Source of the DNA: Olavius algarvensis associated proteobacterium Delta 3
GTDB taxonomy: Bacteria; Desulfobacterota; Desulfobacteria; Desulfobacterales; CAFBRK01
Reading direction: 5' to 3'
DNA: 64,000 bases
Assembly: GCA_903231505.1 (NCBI GenBank)
Contig: CAFBRK010000133.1
Location: 284,871-348,870, forward strand
Every line of letters starts with the position of its first letter. Position 1 is the stretch's first letter. A program made the position numbers and the translations under genes. Shown here piece by piece: positions 7,452-16,493 of the stretch. A model generated the notes under the pieces. That model was not told where the DNA came from. It saw only the letters and a list, made by a program, of their open reading frames with translations, and did no database searches.

Positions 7452-8141
7452 ATGAACGCTGAAACAAGACATTCAGAAACCAGACTGCCCCTTGGCGTGG
7501 CCGCCTATGAAAAGATCTATCAAAAAATCGTGAGCCTCGATTTTGAACCGGGCCAGCGTCTTGAAGAGAAGCAGCTCATTGAACAGTTGGGAATGGGGCG
7601 CACGCCGATCCGGGAAGCCCTTTTGCGTCTTGTTGGGAATAACATGGTCGAGTCACAGCCGGGCAGGGGATATATCGTTCGGCCCATTACGCTTCAAAAT
7701 ATCAAAGCCGCATTTGAAATGATGAAAATCCTGGAAACCGGTGTAGTAAGCCTTGCCGTTCGACAGAATGTCACCCCCTTATTGAGCAAGATGGAAAAAG
7801 CGAGTGCTGCCGTGAAGTCGGCGATCCAGGACGACAATCCCCTCAGGCTGGTGGAGGCCAATCATAAGTTTCATCAATACTTTGCCCAGTGTTCACACAA
7901 CGAATATCTTATTCGCGGGATAAATCAAATCCGAAGTGAAGCCAAACGGTTATCCTATCTGTCATATGTCAACGAAGTCGATCCCGTAATATCACTCAGC
8001 GACCATTACGAGTCCGTAATCCGTGAACATGACAAGATTATCACCTGTTTGAGAGATAAAAATGAAGAACTGCTGAAAAAAACGGTTCTTGAACACATCA
8101 CGGCATTTCAACGGCGGATCATTTATTATATGAGCTCTTGA
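7452..8141 (+). CDS. GntR-family regulator, FCD subfamily
   Basis: 229 residues with an N-terminal winged helix (YEKIYQKIVSLDFEPGQRLEEKQL, then GMGRTPIREALLRL, the conserved recognition helix) and a C-terminal all-helical FCD ligand domain containing the metal-binding histidine pattern (EANHKFHQYFAQCSHNEYL, DHYESVIREHDKII, EHITAFQRRI). I chose ATG 7452; an in-frame TTG at 7419 lies inside the palindrome. First gene of an operon with TRAP and pxp genes, it probably represses them until a carboxylate inducer binds. Confidence 0.88.
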   Translation: MNAETRHSETRLPLGVAAYEKIYQKIVSLDFEPGQRLEEKQLIEQLGMGRTPIREALLRLVGNNMVESQPGRGYIVRPITLQNIKAAFEMMKILETGVVSLAVRQNVTPLLSKMEKASAAVKSAIQDDNPLRLVEANHKFHQYFAQCSHNEYLIRGINQIRSEAKRLSYLSYVNEVDPVISLSDHYESVIREHDKIITCLRDKNEELLKKTVLEHITAFQRRIIYYMSS

Positions 8142-8201
8142 TGAGGCAGATCGTTTCTCAAAAAACTTCTTGAATTCAGGCAAACGCAATAGGAGGGAAA
8201 G

Positions 8202-9191
8202 ATGAAGAAAGTATTGTTTGTGTTGATCAGCGCTGTATTGGTTATGGGACTATTTTCCGATGCAATGGCCAAAACAAAATGGGATCTGCATCTCAACTAT
8301 CCGGCCGGAAATTTTCATTCCAAGGGTGCCCAGGAATTTGCCGACCGGGTAAAGGCCGCCACCAACGGGGAACTGGTCATCGTGCTGCATCCCGGCGCTT
8401 CCCTCGGGTTCAAGGGGCCCGAACTGCTGCGCGCTCTGGCTGAAGGCCAGCTCGCCGCGGCCGAAATACCCACCGGCATGGTGGAGGGGGATGCGCCGGT
8501 CCTGGCTCTCACGGCATAGCCGTTCATATCCACCAATGCATTTGAGCAGCGCCTGTTGTATCAGCTCTCGAAAGAAACCTACAGTAAAGTGCTCAAGCGT
8601 TTCAACCAGATCACCCTGTATACCTCTGTATGGCCCTTTTCCGGAATCTACACCCAGCGCCCCATTACGTCAGAAGCCGATCTCAAAGGATTGAAAATGA
8701 GGGTTTATGACGGCACCGGTCTGGCTTTTGGCGATGCCACCGGAATCGCGGCCCGGAAGATGCCTTTCAGTGAAGTCTATCCGGCCATGAAGGCAGGGCT
8801 TCTGGATTCAATGTACACATCTTCGGTATCCGGAGTGGATGCCAAGGCCTGGGAGGTGCTCAAGTATTTCACCCCGATCAATATTGTGGGACCGGTGAAC
8901 ATGATCAATGTGAACCTGGACGTCTGGAACAAGCTGCCCAAAAATATCCGGGCCACCGTGCTTGAAATCGCCGCACAGATGGAAGACGAAATGTGGAACC
9001 TGGCCGGGGACATGGACCGTACAAGCCGGGCCAAACTCGAGGAAAACGGTATGGAGCTGACTCCGGTAGACAAAAAGTTCCGCTCTGAGTTGAACGCCCT
9101 TGGCGATAAACTCAGGTCAGAATGGGCCAAAAAGGCCGGATCCGATGCCCAGAATATTCTCAAGGAATACAGCAGGATCGTTGGCCGTTAG
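8202..9191 (+). pseudogene. TRAP substrate-binding protein dctP interrupted by an in-frame TAG
   Basis: The reading frame runs from ATG 8202 (GGAGGGAAAG upstream; Sec-type signal peptide ending SDAMA) to TAG 9189-9191, but has one internal TAG at 8517-8519 after VLALTA, just before PFISTNAFEQRLL. Both halves read as one DctP protein of about 329 residues, with LKGLKMRVYDG and MPFSEVYPAMKAGLLD in the second half. One base change (TGG or TTG to TAG) explains it. TAG is a normal stop for many genes here (pxpA, pxpB, pxpC, dctM), so amber recoding is unlikely. It is either a recent null mutation or a sequence error; the rest of the operon is intact. Confidence 0.8.
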
Positions 9192-9217
9192 ACCTGCCGA
9201 AACAACAAACAGAAAAC

Positions 9218-9259
9218 AAGTGACCAAAGCTATGGCGAATGCCATAACTTTGGTCACTT
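9218..9259 (+). terminator. Strong hairpin between dctP and dctQ
   Basis: A 12-bp perfect stem (AAGTGACCAAAG with CTTTGGTCACTT), one mismatch, then TATGGC/GCCATA and a GAAT loop. No U-tract follows, so it is more likely an mRNA 3'-end stabiliser or partial terminator that sets high binding-protein to permease ratio, as is common after dctP genes. Confidence 0.6.
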
Positions 9260-9409
9260 GAAGCTTCAACATGATTGAAAATTTACAACTGCAATCGATG
9301 CTACGGATCACAAACTGAACATAACCCTAGATCCCGGTAATGGTGGTGAGCGGATTGGTGATAGATCGGCTTATCCCCGCTTATCGCTATCATTTTTGGT
9401 GATATTATA

Positions 9410-9913
9410 ATGAAAACACTTGTACGAGGCATAGAACGTTTGAGTGACTGGGCGTCATGGATTTCCGCTGTAGCGCTGGGATTGATGACCCTTTTGATCC
9501 TGGCTGAAATCACCTTGTGGAACCTGTTTGAAAAGACAACCCTTATCGCCGATGAGTACAGCGCATACGGGCTGGCCGCCATCATTTTCCTCGGCGCCGG
9601 ATATTGCCTCAAGGAAAAAGGGCACATCCGCATCACCCTCATACTGGGGTTTCTCCCGCAAAAACTTTCGAGGGTCATAACGTTTATTGCCACGGGCATC
9701 ACCACCGCTTTTATGGGGTATCTATGGTGGTATCTATTCAAAATGGTGCAGGCAACCATCCGATACGGTTCAACTTCAGGGACCCTGACCAATACGCCCC
9801 TGTGGATTCCACAGACGGTGATGCTTATCGGCGCGGCATTCTTTCTCCTTCAACTGGTCGCAACCACTTTTAAAACCTATGACGCCATCGGGAGCGGGGA
9901 GGAAGTAATATAA
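9410..9913 (+). CDS. TRAP transporter small permease (DctQ)
   Basis: 167 residues with four predicted membrane helices (about 15-37, 50-70, 85-107, 130-150), the DctQ layout. The loop after helix 2 contains LKEKGHIRITLILGFLP, matching the conserved KxGHIRV segment of the family. The stop TAA overlaps the ATG of dctM by one base (TAATG), so translation is coupled. Acts with DctM in the cytoplasmic membrane as the Na+-driven permease for the binding protein at 8202. Confidence 0.88.
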   Translation: MKTLVRGIERLSDWASWISAVALGLMTLLILAEITLWNLFEKTTLIADEYSAYGLAAIIFLGAGYCLKEKGHIRITLILGFLPQKLSRVITFIATGITTAFMGYLWWYLFKMVQATIRYGSTSGTLTNTPLWIPQTVMLIGAAFFLLQLVATTFKTYDAIGSGEEVI

Positions 9914-11220
9914 TGGATGCAAGTCTGATCATGTCCATCGTGGTGTTCGGGATCCTGTTTTTAGCCCTGGCATGCGGTATCTGGGTCGGATTCTCCCTTT
10001 TCATCGTTGGTTTTCTCGGCATGGTGTTGTTCAGTCCCCTGCCACCCGGCCCCAACATGGCATCCTCGGTGTGGGCCACCATCGAGAAATGGGAATATGT
10101 AGCCCTGCCGTTGTTTATCCTCATGGGTGAAATCCTGTACCGATCAGGAATATCCGAGAAGCTTTTCAAGGCTCTGGTACCATGGCTTTACCGCCTTCCG
10201 GGGGGATTGCTGCTGATGAACATTGTTTCATGCACGCTTTTTGCTGCCGTATCCGGTTCCAGTGCCGCCACCACTGCCACCGTCGGCCGGATCACCCTGG
10301 CCGAGTTTGACAAGCTGGGTTATGATAAGAGCCTGGCCATGGGCTCCCTTGCCGGGGCAGGCACCCTGGGCTTTCTGATTCCGCCTTCCCTGATCATGAT
10401 TGTCTACGCCATTTTGGCCGAGGTATCCATCGGCAAGATGTTCATGGCCGGTGTCCTTCCCGGCCTGCTCCTTGCGGGGGTATACTCAACCTATATCATT
10501 TATAGGGGTATCCGAAATCCTGAAATCGCACCCCAATCCCAAGAAACCTACAGCTGGAAGGAACGGATGCTGGGCCTCAAAGACCTGGCTCCGACGTTAC
10601 TCCTGATCCTCATGGTTTTGGGTAGTATTTACGGAGGTGTCGCTACTCCCACTGAGGCGGCTGCCATCGGTGTTTTCGGGGCCACCGTGTTTGCTTCCGT
10701 TAACCGCCGGATGAATTTTAAAATTATGTTTGACTGCCTGGTGGGTGCGGTCAAGACAAATGCCATGATCATGCTGATCGTGGTAGGGGCCGGTTTTCTG
10801 TCTCGGGTCATGGGATATTTGGGCATCCCGGCGGCCATTACCACGGCAATCACGGGATTGGGCCTTTCCCCCTACCTGCTCATGATACTTCTGGGAGCCT
10901 TCTACATACTGTTGGGTTGCCTGCTTGACGGTTTTTCCATCGTGGTGATGACCCTTCCCATTGCACTTCCCATGGTGGTGGCAGCCGGATTCGATCCTAT
11001 CTGGTTTGGCATTTACCTTATTTTGATGGTGGAAGTCAGTCAGATCACGCCGCCGGTGGGATTTAACCTGTTCGTCATACAGGGATTGACGAATGAACCG
11101 ATTATGAGAATCGCCGTATACGCACTGCCCTTCTTCTTCCTAATGCTTCTGACAACGGCAATTCTGACGATATTCCCCGAGATTGCGCTTTACCTTCCGG
11201 AATTGATGGTCACCAAATAG
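9913..11220 (+). CDS. TRAP transporter large permease (DctM)
   Basis: 435 residues, about 12 membrane helices, the usual DctM length. Conserved pieces include FILMGEILYRSGI, AVSGSSAATTATVGRI (the signature turn), GTLGFLIPPSLIMIVYA, GVATPTEAAAIGVFGA and ITPPVGFNLFVIQGL. It is the transport subunit that moves the substrate with Na+. Co-transcribed with dctQ and followed after 73 nt by pxpA. Confidence 0.93.
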   Translation: MDASLIMSIVVFGILFLALACGIWVGFSLFIVGFLGMVLFSPLPPGPNMASSVWATIEKWEYVALPLFILMGEILYRSGISEKLFKALVPWLYRLPGGLLLMNIVSCTLFAAVSGSSAATTATVGRITLAEFDKLGYDKSLAMGSLAGAGTLGFLIPPSLIMIVYAILAEVSIGKMFMAGVLPGLLLAGVYSTYIIYRGIRNPEIAPQSQETYSWKERMLGLKDLAPTLLLILMVLGSIYGGVATPTEAAAIGVFGATVFASVNRRMNFKIMFDCLVGAVKTNAMIMLIVVGAGFLSRVMGYLGIPAAITTAITGLGLSPYLLMILLGAFYILLGCLLDGFSIVVMTLPIALPMVVAAGFDPIWFGIYLILMVEVSQITPPVGFNLFVIQGLTNEPIMRIAVYALPFFFLMLLTTAILTIFPEIALYLPELMVTK

Positions 11221-11293
11221 GTATAGTGATGGATTTAATCGTTACGAACTAAAACCAATTTCCAATTTACAACGACTTCCGGAGGAGGAACAG

Positions 11294-12070
11294 GTGAAAC
11301 AAATAGACCTCAATTGCGACATGGGTGAAAGCTTTGGTGCCTACAGCTTGGGTATGGATGAATCGGTTATCAGGCATATTACCTCCGCCAATGTGGCCTG
11401 CGGCTGGCATGCAGGGGATCCACTGGTGATGAATAAAACCGTCAAAATAGCCGTGGAACACAACGTGGGTGTGGGTGCCCATCCGGGATATCCGGATTTA
11501 AACGGTTTTGGACGCCGGAACATGGACTGTACAGCAGATGAGATCCGCAACTATGTCATATACCAGATCGGGGCGCTTCAGGCGTTTTGTCGGGTGCATG
11601 GCACCCGGCTTCGCCACGTAAAACCCCACGGCGCCCTCTACCTTACCGCCGTGGTGAATGAGGATGTGGCCCGGGCGGTCGCCGAGGCCATTTTAAGTGT
11701 AGATCCGGATCTTCGGTATGTTGCCCTGGCAGGCGCCAAAGGCGAGATGATGACGCGCATTGGCAAGGAAATCGGTCTCAAGGTGGTCTATGAGGCGTTT
11801 CCGGATCGCGCCTATACGGCGGAAGGGAACCTGGTTTCCAGGCGGCTGCCGGGTGCGGTGATAAAAGACCCGGATCAGGTGGCGGAAAGGGCCCTTATGA
11901 TGGCAAAAGAGGGTGTTGTTAAAGCCGTGGACGGAACGAACATCCCGCTGTCGGTGCAAACCCTTTGCGTTCACGGGGATACACCCTCTGCCGTGGAACT
12001 GGTCAAAAGTATCCGCAGGGCACTGGAGACAGAAGGCATCTTGCTCAAATCCATCGGAGATGCCGTTTAG
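11294..12070 (+). CDS. pxpA: 5-oxoprolinase subunit A (LamB/YcsF family)
   Basis: 258 residues with the LamB/YcsF hallmarks: IDLNCDMGESFG at the N-terminus, ANVACGWHAGDP, GAHPGYPDLNGFGRR and VKPHGALYL. GTG start at 11294 after GGAGGAGG. In the PxpABC enzyme, PxpA cleaves phosphorylated 5-oxoproline; here the set sits behind a TRAP transporter, so imported 5-oxoproline or a related lactam or carboxylate may be the real substrate. The PxpBC-like (KipI/KipA) partners follow. Confidence 0.88.
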   Translation: MKQIDLNCDMGESFGAYSLGMDESVIRHITSANVACGWHAGDPLVMNKTVKIAVEHNVGVGAHPGYPDLNGFGRRNMDCTADEIRNYVIYQIGALQAFCRVHGTRLRHVKPHGALYLTAVVNEDVARAVAEAILSVDPDLRYVALAGAKGEMMTRIGKEIGLKVVYEAFPDRAYTAEGNLVSRRLPGAVIKDPDQVAERALMMAKEGVVKAVDGTNIPLSVQTLCVHGDTPSAVELVKSIRRALETEGILLKSIGDAV

Positions 12071-12109
12071 CCCGAACACTGCAAATTCTGAAAAAAGGAG
12101 AAGAAGACA

Positions 12110-12817
12110 ATGGCAAGCAGCCTATTCGAAAAGGCATACTTTCGAATCGCAGGCGACTGCGGCCTTCTTGTCGAATATGGTGACGCCATAGATCCTGCCG
12201 TCAACCAAAAAGTCAGGTCCATGGCCATTGTTGTGCAAAACAATATGCCAGATGGTGTGAGAGAAATCATTCCCACCTACCGGTCGATATTGATTTATTA
12301 TGATCCTCTGATAACGAATCCTGCAATGTTAAAAGAGACCTTGACCGATTTGGAAAGCGGTCTTTCGGAAATAAAAATTCCGCCTCCCAAGGTTGTCGAG
12401 ATCCCGGTGTGTTACGGCGGAGACTATGGTCCGGACATCGAACATGTCGCCCAGAGCCATAACCTGACGCTGCAGGAGGTTATCGATCTTCATTCAGAAC
12501 CCGAATATCTGATATACATGGTCGGTTTTACGCCGGGCTTCCCCTTCCTCGGAGGGCTTCCCGAGGTACTTCACACCCCAAGGCTGAAGACACCCCGAAC
12601 ACTGGTTCCAAGAGGATCTGTGGGTATCGCCAACGGCCAGACAGGGGTGTATCCCATTGCCAGCCCGGGCGGCTGGCAGTTAATCGGCCGAACACCCATT
12701 TCGCTGTTTTCCCCCGAGCGTTCATCCCCGATACTGTACCAGGCAGGGGACCGCATCCGATTCAAACCCACATCTCCGAGTGATTACCAGCGGCTTTCAG
12801 ACATGGAGGACTCCTAG
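12110..12817 (+). CDS. pxpB: 5-oxoprolinase subunit B (KipI-like)
   Basis: 235 residues, carboxyltransferase-domain subdomain 1 family. Visible motifs: AGDCGLLVEYGD, VCYGGDYGPDIEHVA, HSEPEYLIYMVGFTPGFPFL, TPRTLVPRGSVGIANGQTGV and YPIASPGGWQLIGRTP. These are the KipI/PxpB signature. ATG at 12110 after AAAAAGGAG. Its TAG stop shares a base with the GTG of pxpC, implying coupled synthesis of the heteromeric enzyme. Confidence 0.9.
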   Translation: MASSLFEKAYFRIAGDCGLLVEYGDAIDPAVNQKVRSMAIVVQNNMPDGVREIIPTYRSILIYYDPLITNPAMLKETLTDLESGLSEIKIPPPKVVEIPVCYGGDYGPDIEHVAQSHNLTLQEVIDLHSEPEYLIYMVGFTPGFPFLGGLPEVLHTPRLKTPRTLVPRGSVGIANGQTGVYPIASPGGWQLIGRTPISLFSPERSSPILYQAGDRIRFKPTSPSDYQRLSDMEDS

Positions 12818-13764
12818 TGGACACCTTTCTTGTGTTAACGCCCGGGCCGTTCACAACCGTCCAGGATAACGGACGCATTGGTTATCAGCACATGGGAATT
12901 CCTGTATCAGGCGTGCTGGACGCATTTTCCTTCCGGGTGGCCAATCTTTTGGTTGGGAATGCTGAAGACAGTGCGGTTCTCGAGAGCACCATCGTCGGCC
13001 CCCAGCTGGCCGTCCTGAGAGAGGCGGATATCGCTTTAACCGGTGGTGAGATGGGAGCCACCTTGAATTACCAACCCATCGAAAACTGGAAAACGATCCA
13101 TCTGGTGCCAGGAGATGTGTTGACATTTCAACAGGTTAAAAGTGGTTGCCGCGGTTATCTGGCCGTATCCGGGGGCATCGATGTTCCGGATGTAATGGGA
13201 AGCAAGTCCACCTACTTTGGCGGTAAGATCGGTGGGTATGGCGGTCGGCCATTGAAAAAAGGCGATATCATCACGCGCGGTAGCGGATCGCTGCTAAATG
13301 CCCCGCGTTATCTTCCGGAGAAATGGATTCCCCGGTATCCTGATCACCTCACGCTGCGCGCCGTCGCCGGTCCCCAGGACGATCATTTTGATGAAGGACT
13401 GGAAACCCTGTTCCGGTCAGAATTTCTGGTTTCCTCCAAGGCCGATCGTATGGGATATCGACTGCAAGGTCCGCCGATTCAACACCGGGAGAATGTTCCC
13501 CAAAGCATTATTTCAGAGTCCACCATGCCGGGCGGCATCCAGGTACCTGCCGACGGGCAGCCGATCATCCTGCTCGTTGAACAGACAGTCGGCGGATATT
13601 CAAAAATTGCTACCGTCATATCCAAGGATCTATCCAAAATAGCCCAGGCCGTTCCCGGTAACAGCGTTACATTTGAGAGCATCACCCTGGAAAAGGCGCA
13701 TCACATCTACACGGATCATGAAAAGCGGATTCTGGAGATCGCTGAAGCACTCGCTGGTCGGTAG
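12817..13764 (+). CDS. pxpC: 5-oxoprolinase subunit C (KipA-like, biotin-dependent carboxyltransferase family)
   Basis: 315 residues, GTG start. Family pieces: TPGPFTTVQDNGRIGYQHMG, SGVLDAFSFRVANLLVGN, ALTGGEMGATLN, RGYLAVSGGIDVPDVMGS and MPGGIQVPADGQPIILL, then GGYSKIATVISKDL. It pairs with PxpB in the ATP-dependent phosphorylation step of 5-oxoproline hydrolysis. Despite the family name it has no biotin-binding lysine motif in this window. Confidence 0.9.
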   Translation: MDTFLVLTPGPFTTVQDNGRIGYQHMGIPVSGVLDAFSFRVANLLVGNAEDSAVLESTIVGPQLAVLREADIALTGGEMGATLNYQPIENWKTIHLVPGDVLTFQQVKSGCRGYLAVSGGIDVPDVMGSKSTYFGGKIGGYGGRPLKKGDIITRGSGSLLNAPRYLPEKWIPRYPDHLTLRAVAGPQDDHFDEGLETLFRSEFLVSSKADRMGYRLQGPPIQHRENVPQSIISESTMPGGIQVPADGQPIILLVEQTVGGYSKIATVISKDLSKIAQAVPGNSVTFESITLEKAHHIYTDHEKRILEIAEALAGR

Positions 13765-13850
13765 TCCTGTTTTTCTGCGCATCGGAGGTTTGCACGGGTG
13801 CAAGTAGAAACAGTATTCCTTGCTGTTCTGTGGAATCCAAAGGAGCACCC

Positions 13851-14627
13851 ATGACACAACACGTCTGGCTTCAGAACCTGACCTGGGAAGAAGTCCGGGA
13901 AAAAATTTCCGAGAGTCAGGGCACGATCCTTCTTCCCGTGGGAAGCACCGAGCAGCACGGCCCGCACCTGCCTGTGGGAACGGACACCCTGGTGGCCATT
14001 GCGCTGGCGGAATCGGCGGCGGCAGAGGCCCATGTCCTGGCGGCACCGCCCCTCTGGTTCGGGTGGAGTCCGCATCACATGGTGCTCCCCGGCACCATCA
14101 CCATTCGACCGGAGATTCTGGTGGAGGTGGGTTTTGACATGGTGGCGTCCCTGAATCACCACGGGTTCGACAAGATTGTCTTTATTAACGGCCATCGGAT
14201 CGTCAACGTCACCTGGCTGCAGATGGTTGGCGAGCGCGCCAAACGGAAGCTGGGGGTGAAGGTGGTGATCTTCGATCCGGCCTACATGTCCAAGGAATTT
14301 GTTGGAACCATGGGCTGGGGGGAGGTGGGCCATGCCGAAGAGATTGAAGGATCGCACATGTGGCACTACTATCCGGACCTGGTCAAAATGGATCGTGCCA
14401 AAGACAACCCCCACCGGCACCACCCGCGTTACCACGTGGATCCGGGATATGCCGGCGATACCCTCTGCTATGTCCCGAGCAGCCCCGAAGATATGAAGGC
14501 GATGGCCGAGATCGCCGGGGGCACCTCCGGTGAACCGAGCAAGGCGTCGGAAGCCGGGGGGAAGGCATACCACGAGCACCTGGTCGGCCGGCTGGTTGAC
14601 GTGATCCGAATGATTCAGCAGGGCTGA
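13851..14627 (+). CDS. Creatininase-family amidohydrolase
   Basis: 258 residues. Metal and catalytic residues of the creatininase fold are seen in LPVGSTEQHGPHLPVGTDT (Glu, His, Asp ligands), FGWSPHHMVLPGTIT, FINGHRIVN (usually GHGGN; here the Gly-Asn pair is altered) and GWGEVGHAEEIEGSHM. ATG 13851 with AAAGGAG upstream; an in-frame codon 21 nt earlier has no good ribosome site. Creatininase-like proteins open small cyclic amides, which fits a lactam or cyclic-imide route with pxpABC. Exact substrate unknown. Confidence 0.8.
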   Translation: MTQHVWLQNLTWEEVREKISESQGTILLPVGSTEQHGPHLPVGTDTLVAIALAESAAAEAHVLAAPPLWFGWSPHHMVLPGTITIRPEILVEVGFDMVASLNHHGFDKIVFINGHRIVNVTWLQMVGERAKRKLGVKVVIFDPAYMSKEFVGTMGWGEVGHAEEIEGSHMWHYYPDLVKMDRAKDNPHRHHPRYHVDPGYAGDTLCYVPSSPEDMKAMAEIAGGTSGEPSKASEAGGKAYHEHLVGRLVDVIRMIQQG

Positions 14628-14629
14628 TC

Positions 14630-15061
14630 ATGGAAGAATGGTCCCAAAACAGATACTTGAGAATATTCGTGCTCGTGGTCATGGCGGGAATCGTTTTCGG
14701 AGTGTTCTATCGTGCGTACAATTGGCCGGCGGGACAGAGCATGCGGCCACCTGATGGGACATATAAAGATGCGTCCCCGAAAAAAACCCTTTCCCCCATT
14801 AAAAACAACACACTGACCCTGCTGCGCGGGCGACCGGTAACGGTGTGGAAGAAGAAACTGGTTTACCACGGTCTGGAAAGCGACCGGATACATATCGCCG
14901 TCTATATTCTGGAACTGGATCCGGAGGTTCCCTATCATCATAGAATTCCAGTCAGGGATGCGAAAAAGGGAATCCGGCTCGGTGGGCAGGCGTTCGATCT
15001 GGTGGGGTATGGCAAAAACAGGATTCAACTGGGTATTAAAGGGGATTATCGAGAAGACTGA
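14630..15061 (+). CDS. Membrane-anchored protein of unknown function
   Basis: 143 residues, starting 2 nt after the creatininase stop and so the last gene of the TRAP/pxp operon. One membrane helix at about residues 11-28 (IFVLVVMAGIVFGVFYRA), then a Lys/Pro-rich linker and an extracytoplasmic domain with KLVYHGLESDRIHIAVYILE and a basic C-terminus (YGKNRIQLGIKGDY). Family not recognised. Confidence 0.6.
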   Translation: MEEWSQNRYLRIFVLVVMAGIVFGVFYRAYNWPAGQSMRPPDGTYKDASPKKTLSPIKNNTLTLLRGRPVTVWKKKLVYHGLESDRIHIAVYILELDPEVPYHHRIPVRDAKKGIRLGGQAFDLVGYGKNRIQLGIKGDYRED

Positions 15062-15235
15062 CGGGTATCCCGGCAGTCCGGCGGTCCGGATGCTCTGTCC
15101 CGACCGGCCGGGTCGCAAGCACCCCTGTCAAGGAGTCCCCGCCTACCAGAAAGGATGGCATTTTACTTGACATGGCCAAGTTGGAAACATAGATTCAGGA
15201 TATAAATGGACTTCACCTTCAGCCGGGGAGGAGCC

Positions 15236-15291
15236 ATGAATCAAAATCCAAAGCCCTGTTCTCGTTAGCGAGGAACGGGGTTTTTTGTTTT
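15236..15291 (+). terminator. Intrinsic terminator overlapping a 10-codon leader ORF
   Basis: Hairpin CCCTGTTCTCG (15254-15264), loop TTAG, then CGAGGAACGGGG (15269-15280, one bulged G) followed by TTTTTTGTTTTT: a strong rho-independent terminator. It is overlapped by a short ORF, ATG 15236 to TAG 15268 (MNQNPKPCSR), with GGGGAGGA just upstream. It may simply end the pxp operon, or act as an attenuator in the leader of cfa. Confidence 0.75.
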
Positions 15292-15311
15292 TCGACCACG
15301 GAGGGGATCCC

Positions 15312-16493
15312 ATGACGTCTCCTTGTGAACATCGGCTGCTGGAGCAACTTCTGGATTGTGTCGGCGTCGCCTTAGGCGGGTCGAGACCGTTCGACATCCG
15401 GGTGAACCATCCGGAGTTTTTCCCCAGGGTCCTGGCCGGTGGTACCCTGGCCCTGGGTGAAAGCTACATGGACGGGTGGTGGGATTGCGAGGCTCTGGAC
15501 CAGTTGTTCGAACGGTTGCTAAGAGCCAGGCTCGACTGTCGGGTCGCAAAATCTCAGCAACTGCTCTGGGCAAGGGTAAAGGGTTTGCTGACCGGCTCCC
15601 AGAGCCGGTTTCGGGCCTTTGAAGTCGGAAAACGGCATTACGATCTGGGCAACGACCTGTTTGCGGCGATGCTCGATCGTCGCATGAATTACTCGTGCGC
15701 CTACTGGCAGCATGCCCAGGATCTTGACCGAGCCCAGGAAGACAAACTGGAGTTGACCTGCCGGAAACTAATGCTGGAGCCGGGAATGCGCGTGCTCGAT
15801 ATCGGCTGCGGGTGGGGTGGTCTTGCCATCTATGCTGCCGAGCATTACGGCGCAGAGGTCACCGGTATTACCGTCTCGCGGGAACAAGCCGATTGGGCCC
15901 GCAAGCGGATCGGAGACCTGCCGGTCCGCATCGAACTGAAGGACTACCGGGAGTTGCGGGCAACCTTCGATCGCATCGTCTCCATCGGCAGGTTCGAACA
16001 CGTCGGGACAAGCCGCTACCGGACCTTTATGAAAATGGTTTCCCGCTGCCTGAAACCCGGAGGGCTTTTTTTGCTTCACACCATCGGGTGCAACCGGTCG
16101 GTCGAAGCGCTCGACCCCTGGTTTCAAAAGTACATTTTCCCGAATGCCGTGCTGCCGTCGGCCCGGCAGATCACGGCTGCCGCCGAGGGCCTTTTCGTCC
16201 TTGAAGACTGGCACAGTTTCGGTTCCTACTACGATCCGACCCTGATGGCCTGGCAAGAGAACTTCGCCAGACGCTGGCACTGTCTCTCCACGCGCTACGA
16301 TCGGCGATTTTACCGTATGTGGAACTACTATCTGCTATCCTGCGCCGGCAGCTTCCGTGCCCGCAGAAACCAACTCTGGCAAATTCTGTTCTCCGACTGC
16401 GGCATCAAAGGCCGCCTCCCGGATTACCGAAGCATCCGATCGGGAGCGCACACCGAATATGTGGAAACCCTGGAGGATATCTGCAGCATATGA
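15312..16493 (+). CDS. cfa: Cyclopropane-fatty-acyl-phospholipid synthase
   Basis: 393 residues. Transfers a methylene from S-adenosylmethionine to unsaturated acyl chains of membrane phospholipids. Hallmarks: HYDLGNDLF, MNYSCAYW, the SAM site VLDIGCGWGGLAIYAAEHYG, the active-site region (R)FEHVG, LKPGGLFLLHTIG, YIFPNAVLPSARQI and WHSFGSYYDPTLMAW. The usual Met of the GMFEHVG motif is Arg here. Start ATG 15312 with GGAGG 8 nt upstream. Its stop overlaps the start of the tandem-UGA gene (ATGA), so the two are coupled; a terminator lies just upstream. Confidence 0.93.
   Translation: MTSPCEHRLLEQLLDCVGVALGGSRPFDIRVNHPEFFPRVLAGGTLALGESYMDGWWDCEALDQLFERLLRARLDCRVAKSQQLLWARVKGLLTGSQSRFRAFEVGKRHYDLGNDLFAAMLDRRMNYSCAYWQHAQDLDRAQEDKLELTCRKLMLEPGMRVLDIGCGWGGLAIYAAEHYGAEVTGITVSREQADWARKRIGDLPVRIELKDYRELRATFDRIVSIGRFEHVGTSRYRTFMKMVSRCLKPGGLFLLHTIGCNRSVEALDPWFQKYIFPNAVLPSARQITAAAEGLFVLEDWHSFGSYYDPTLMAWQENFARRWHCLSTRYDRRFYRMWNYYLLSCAGSFRARRNQLWQILFSDCGIKGRLPDYRSIRSGAHTEYVETLEDICSI

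Noticed and set aside
8517..8519. Pyrrolysine at the TAG in dctP
   Set aside because: TAG ends many normal genes in the window, and the family has no conserved residue known to be pyrrolysine; mutation or sequence error is simpler.
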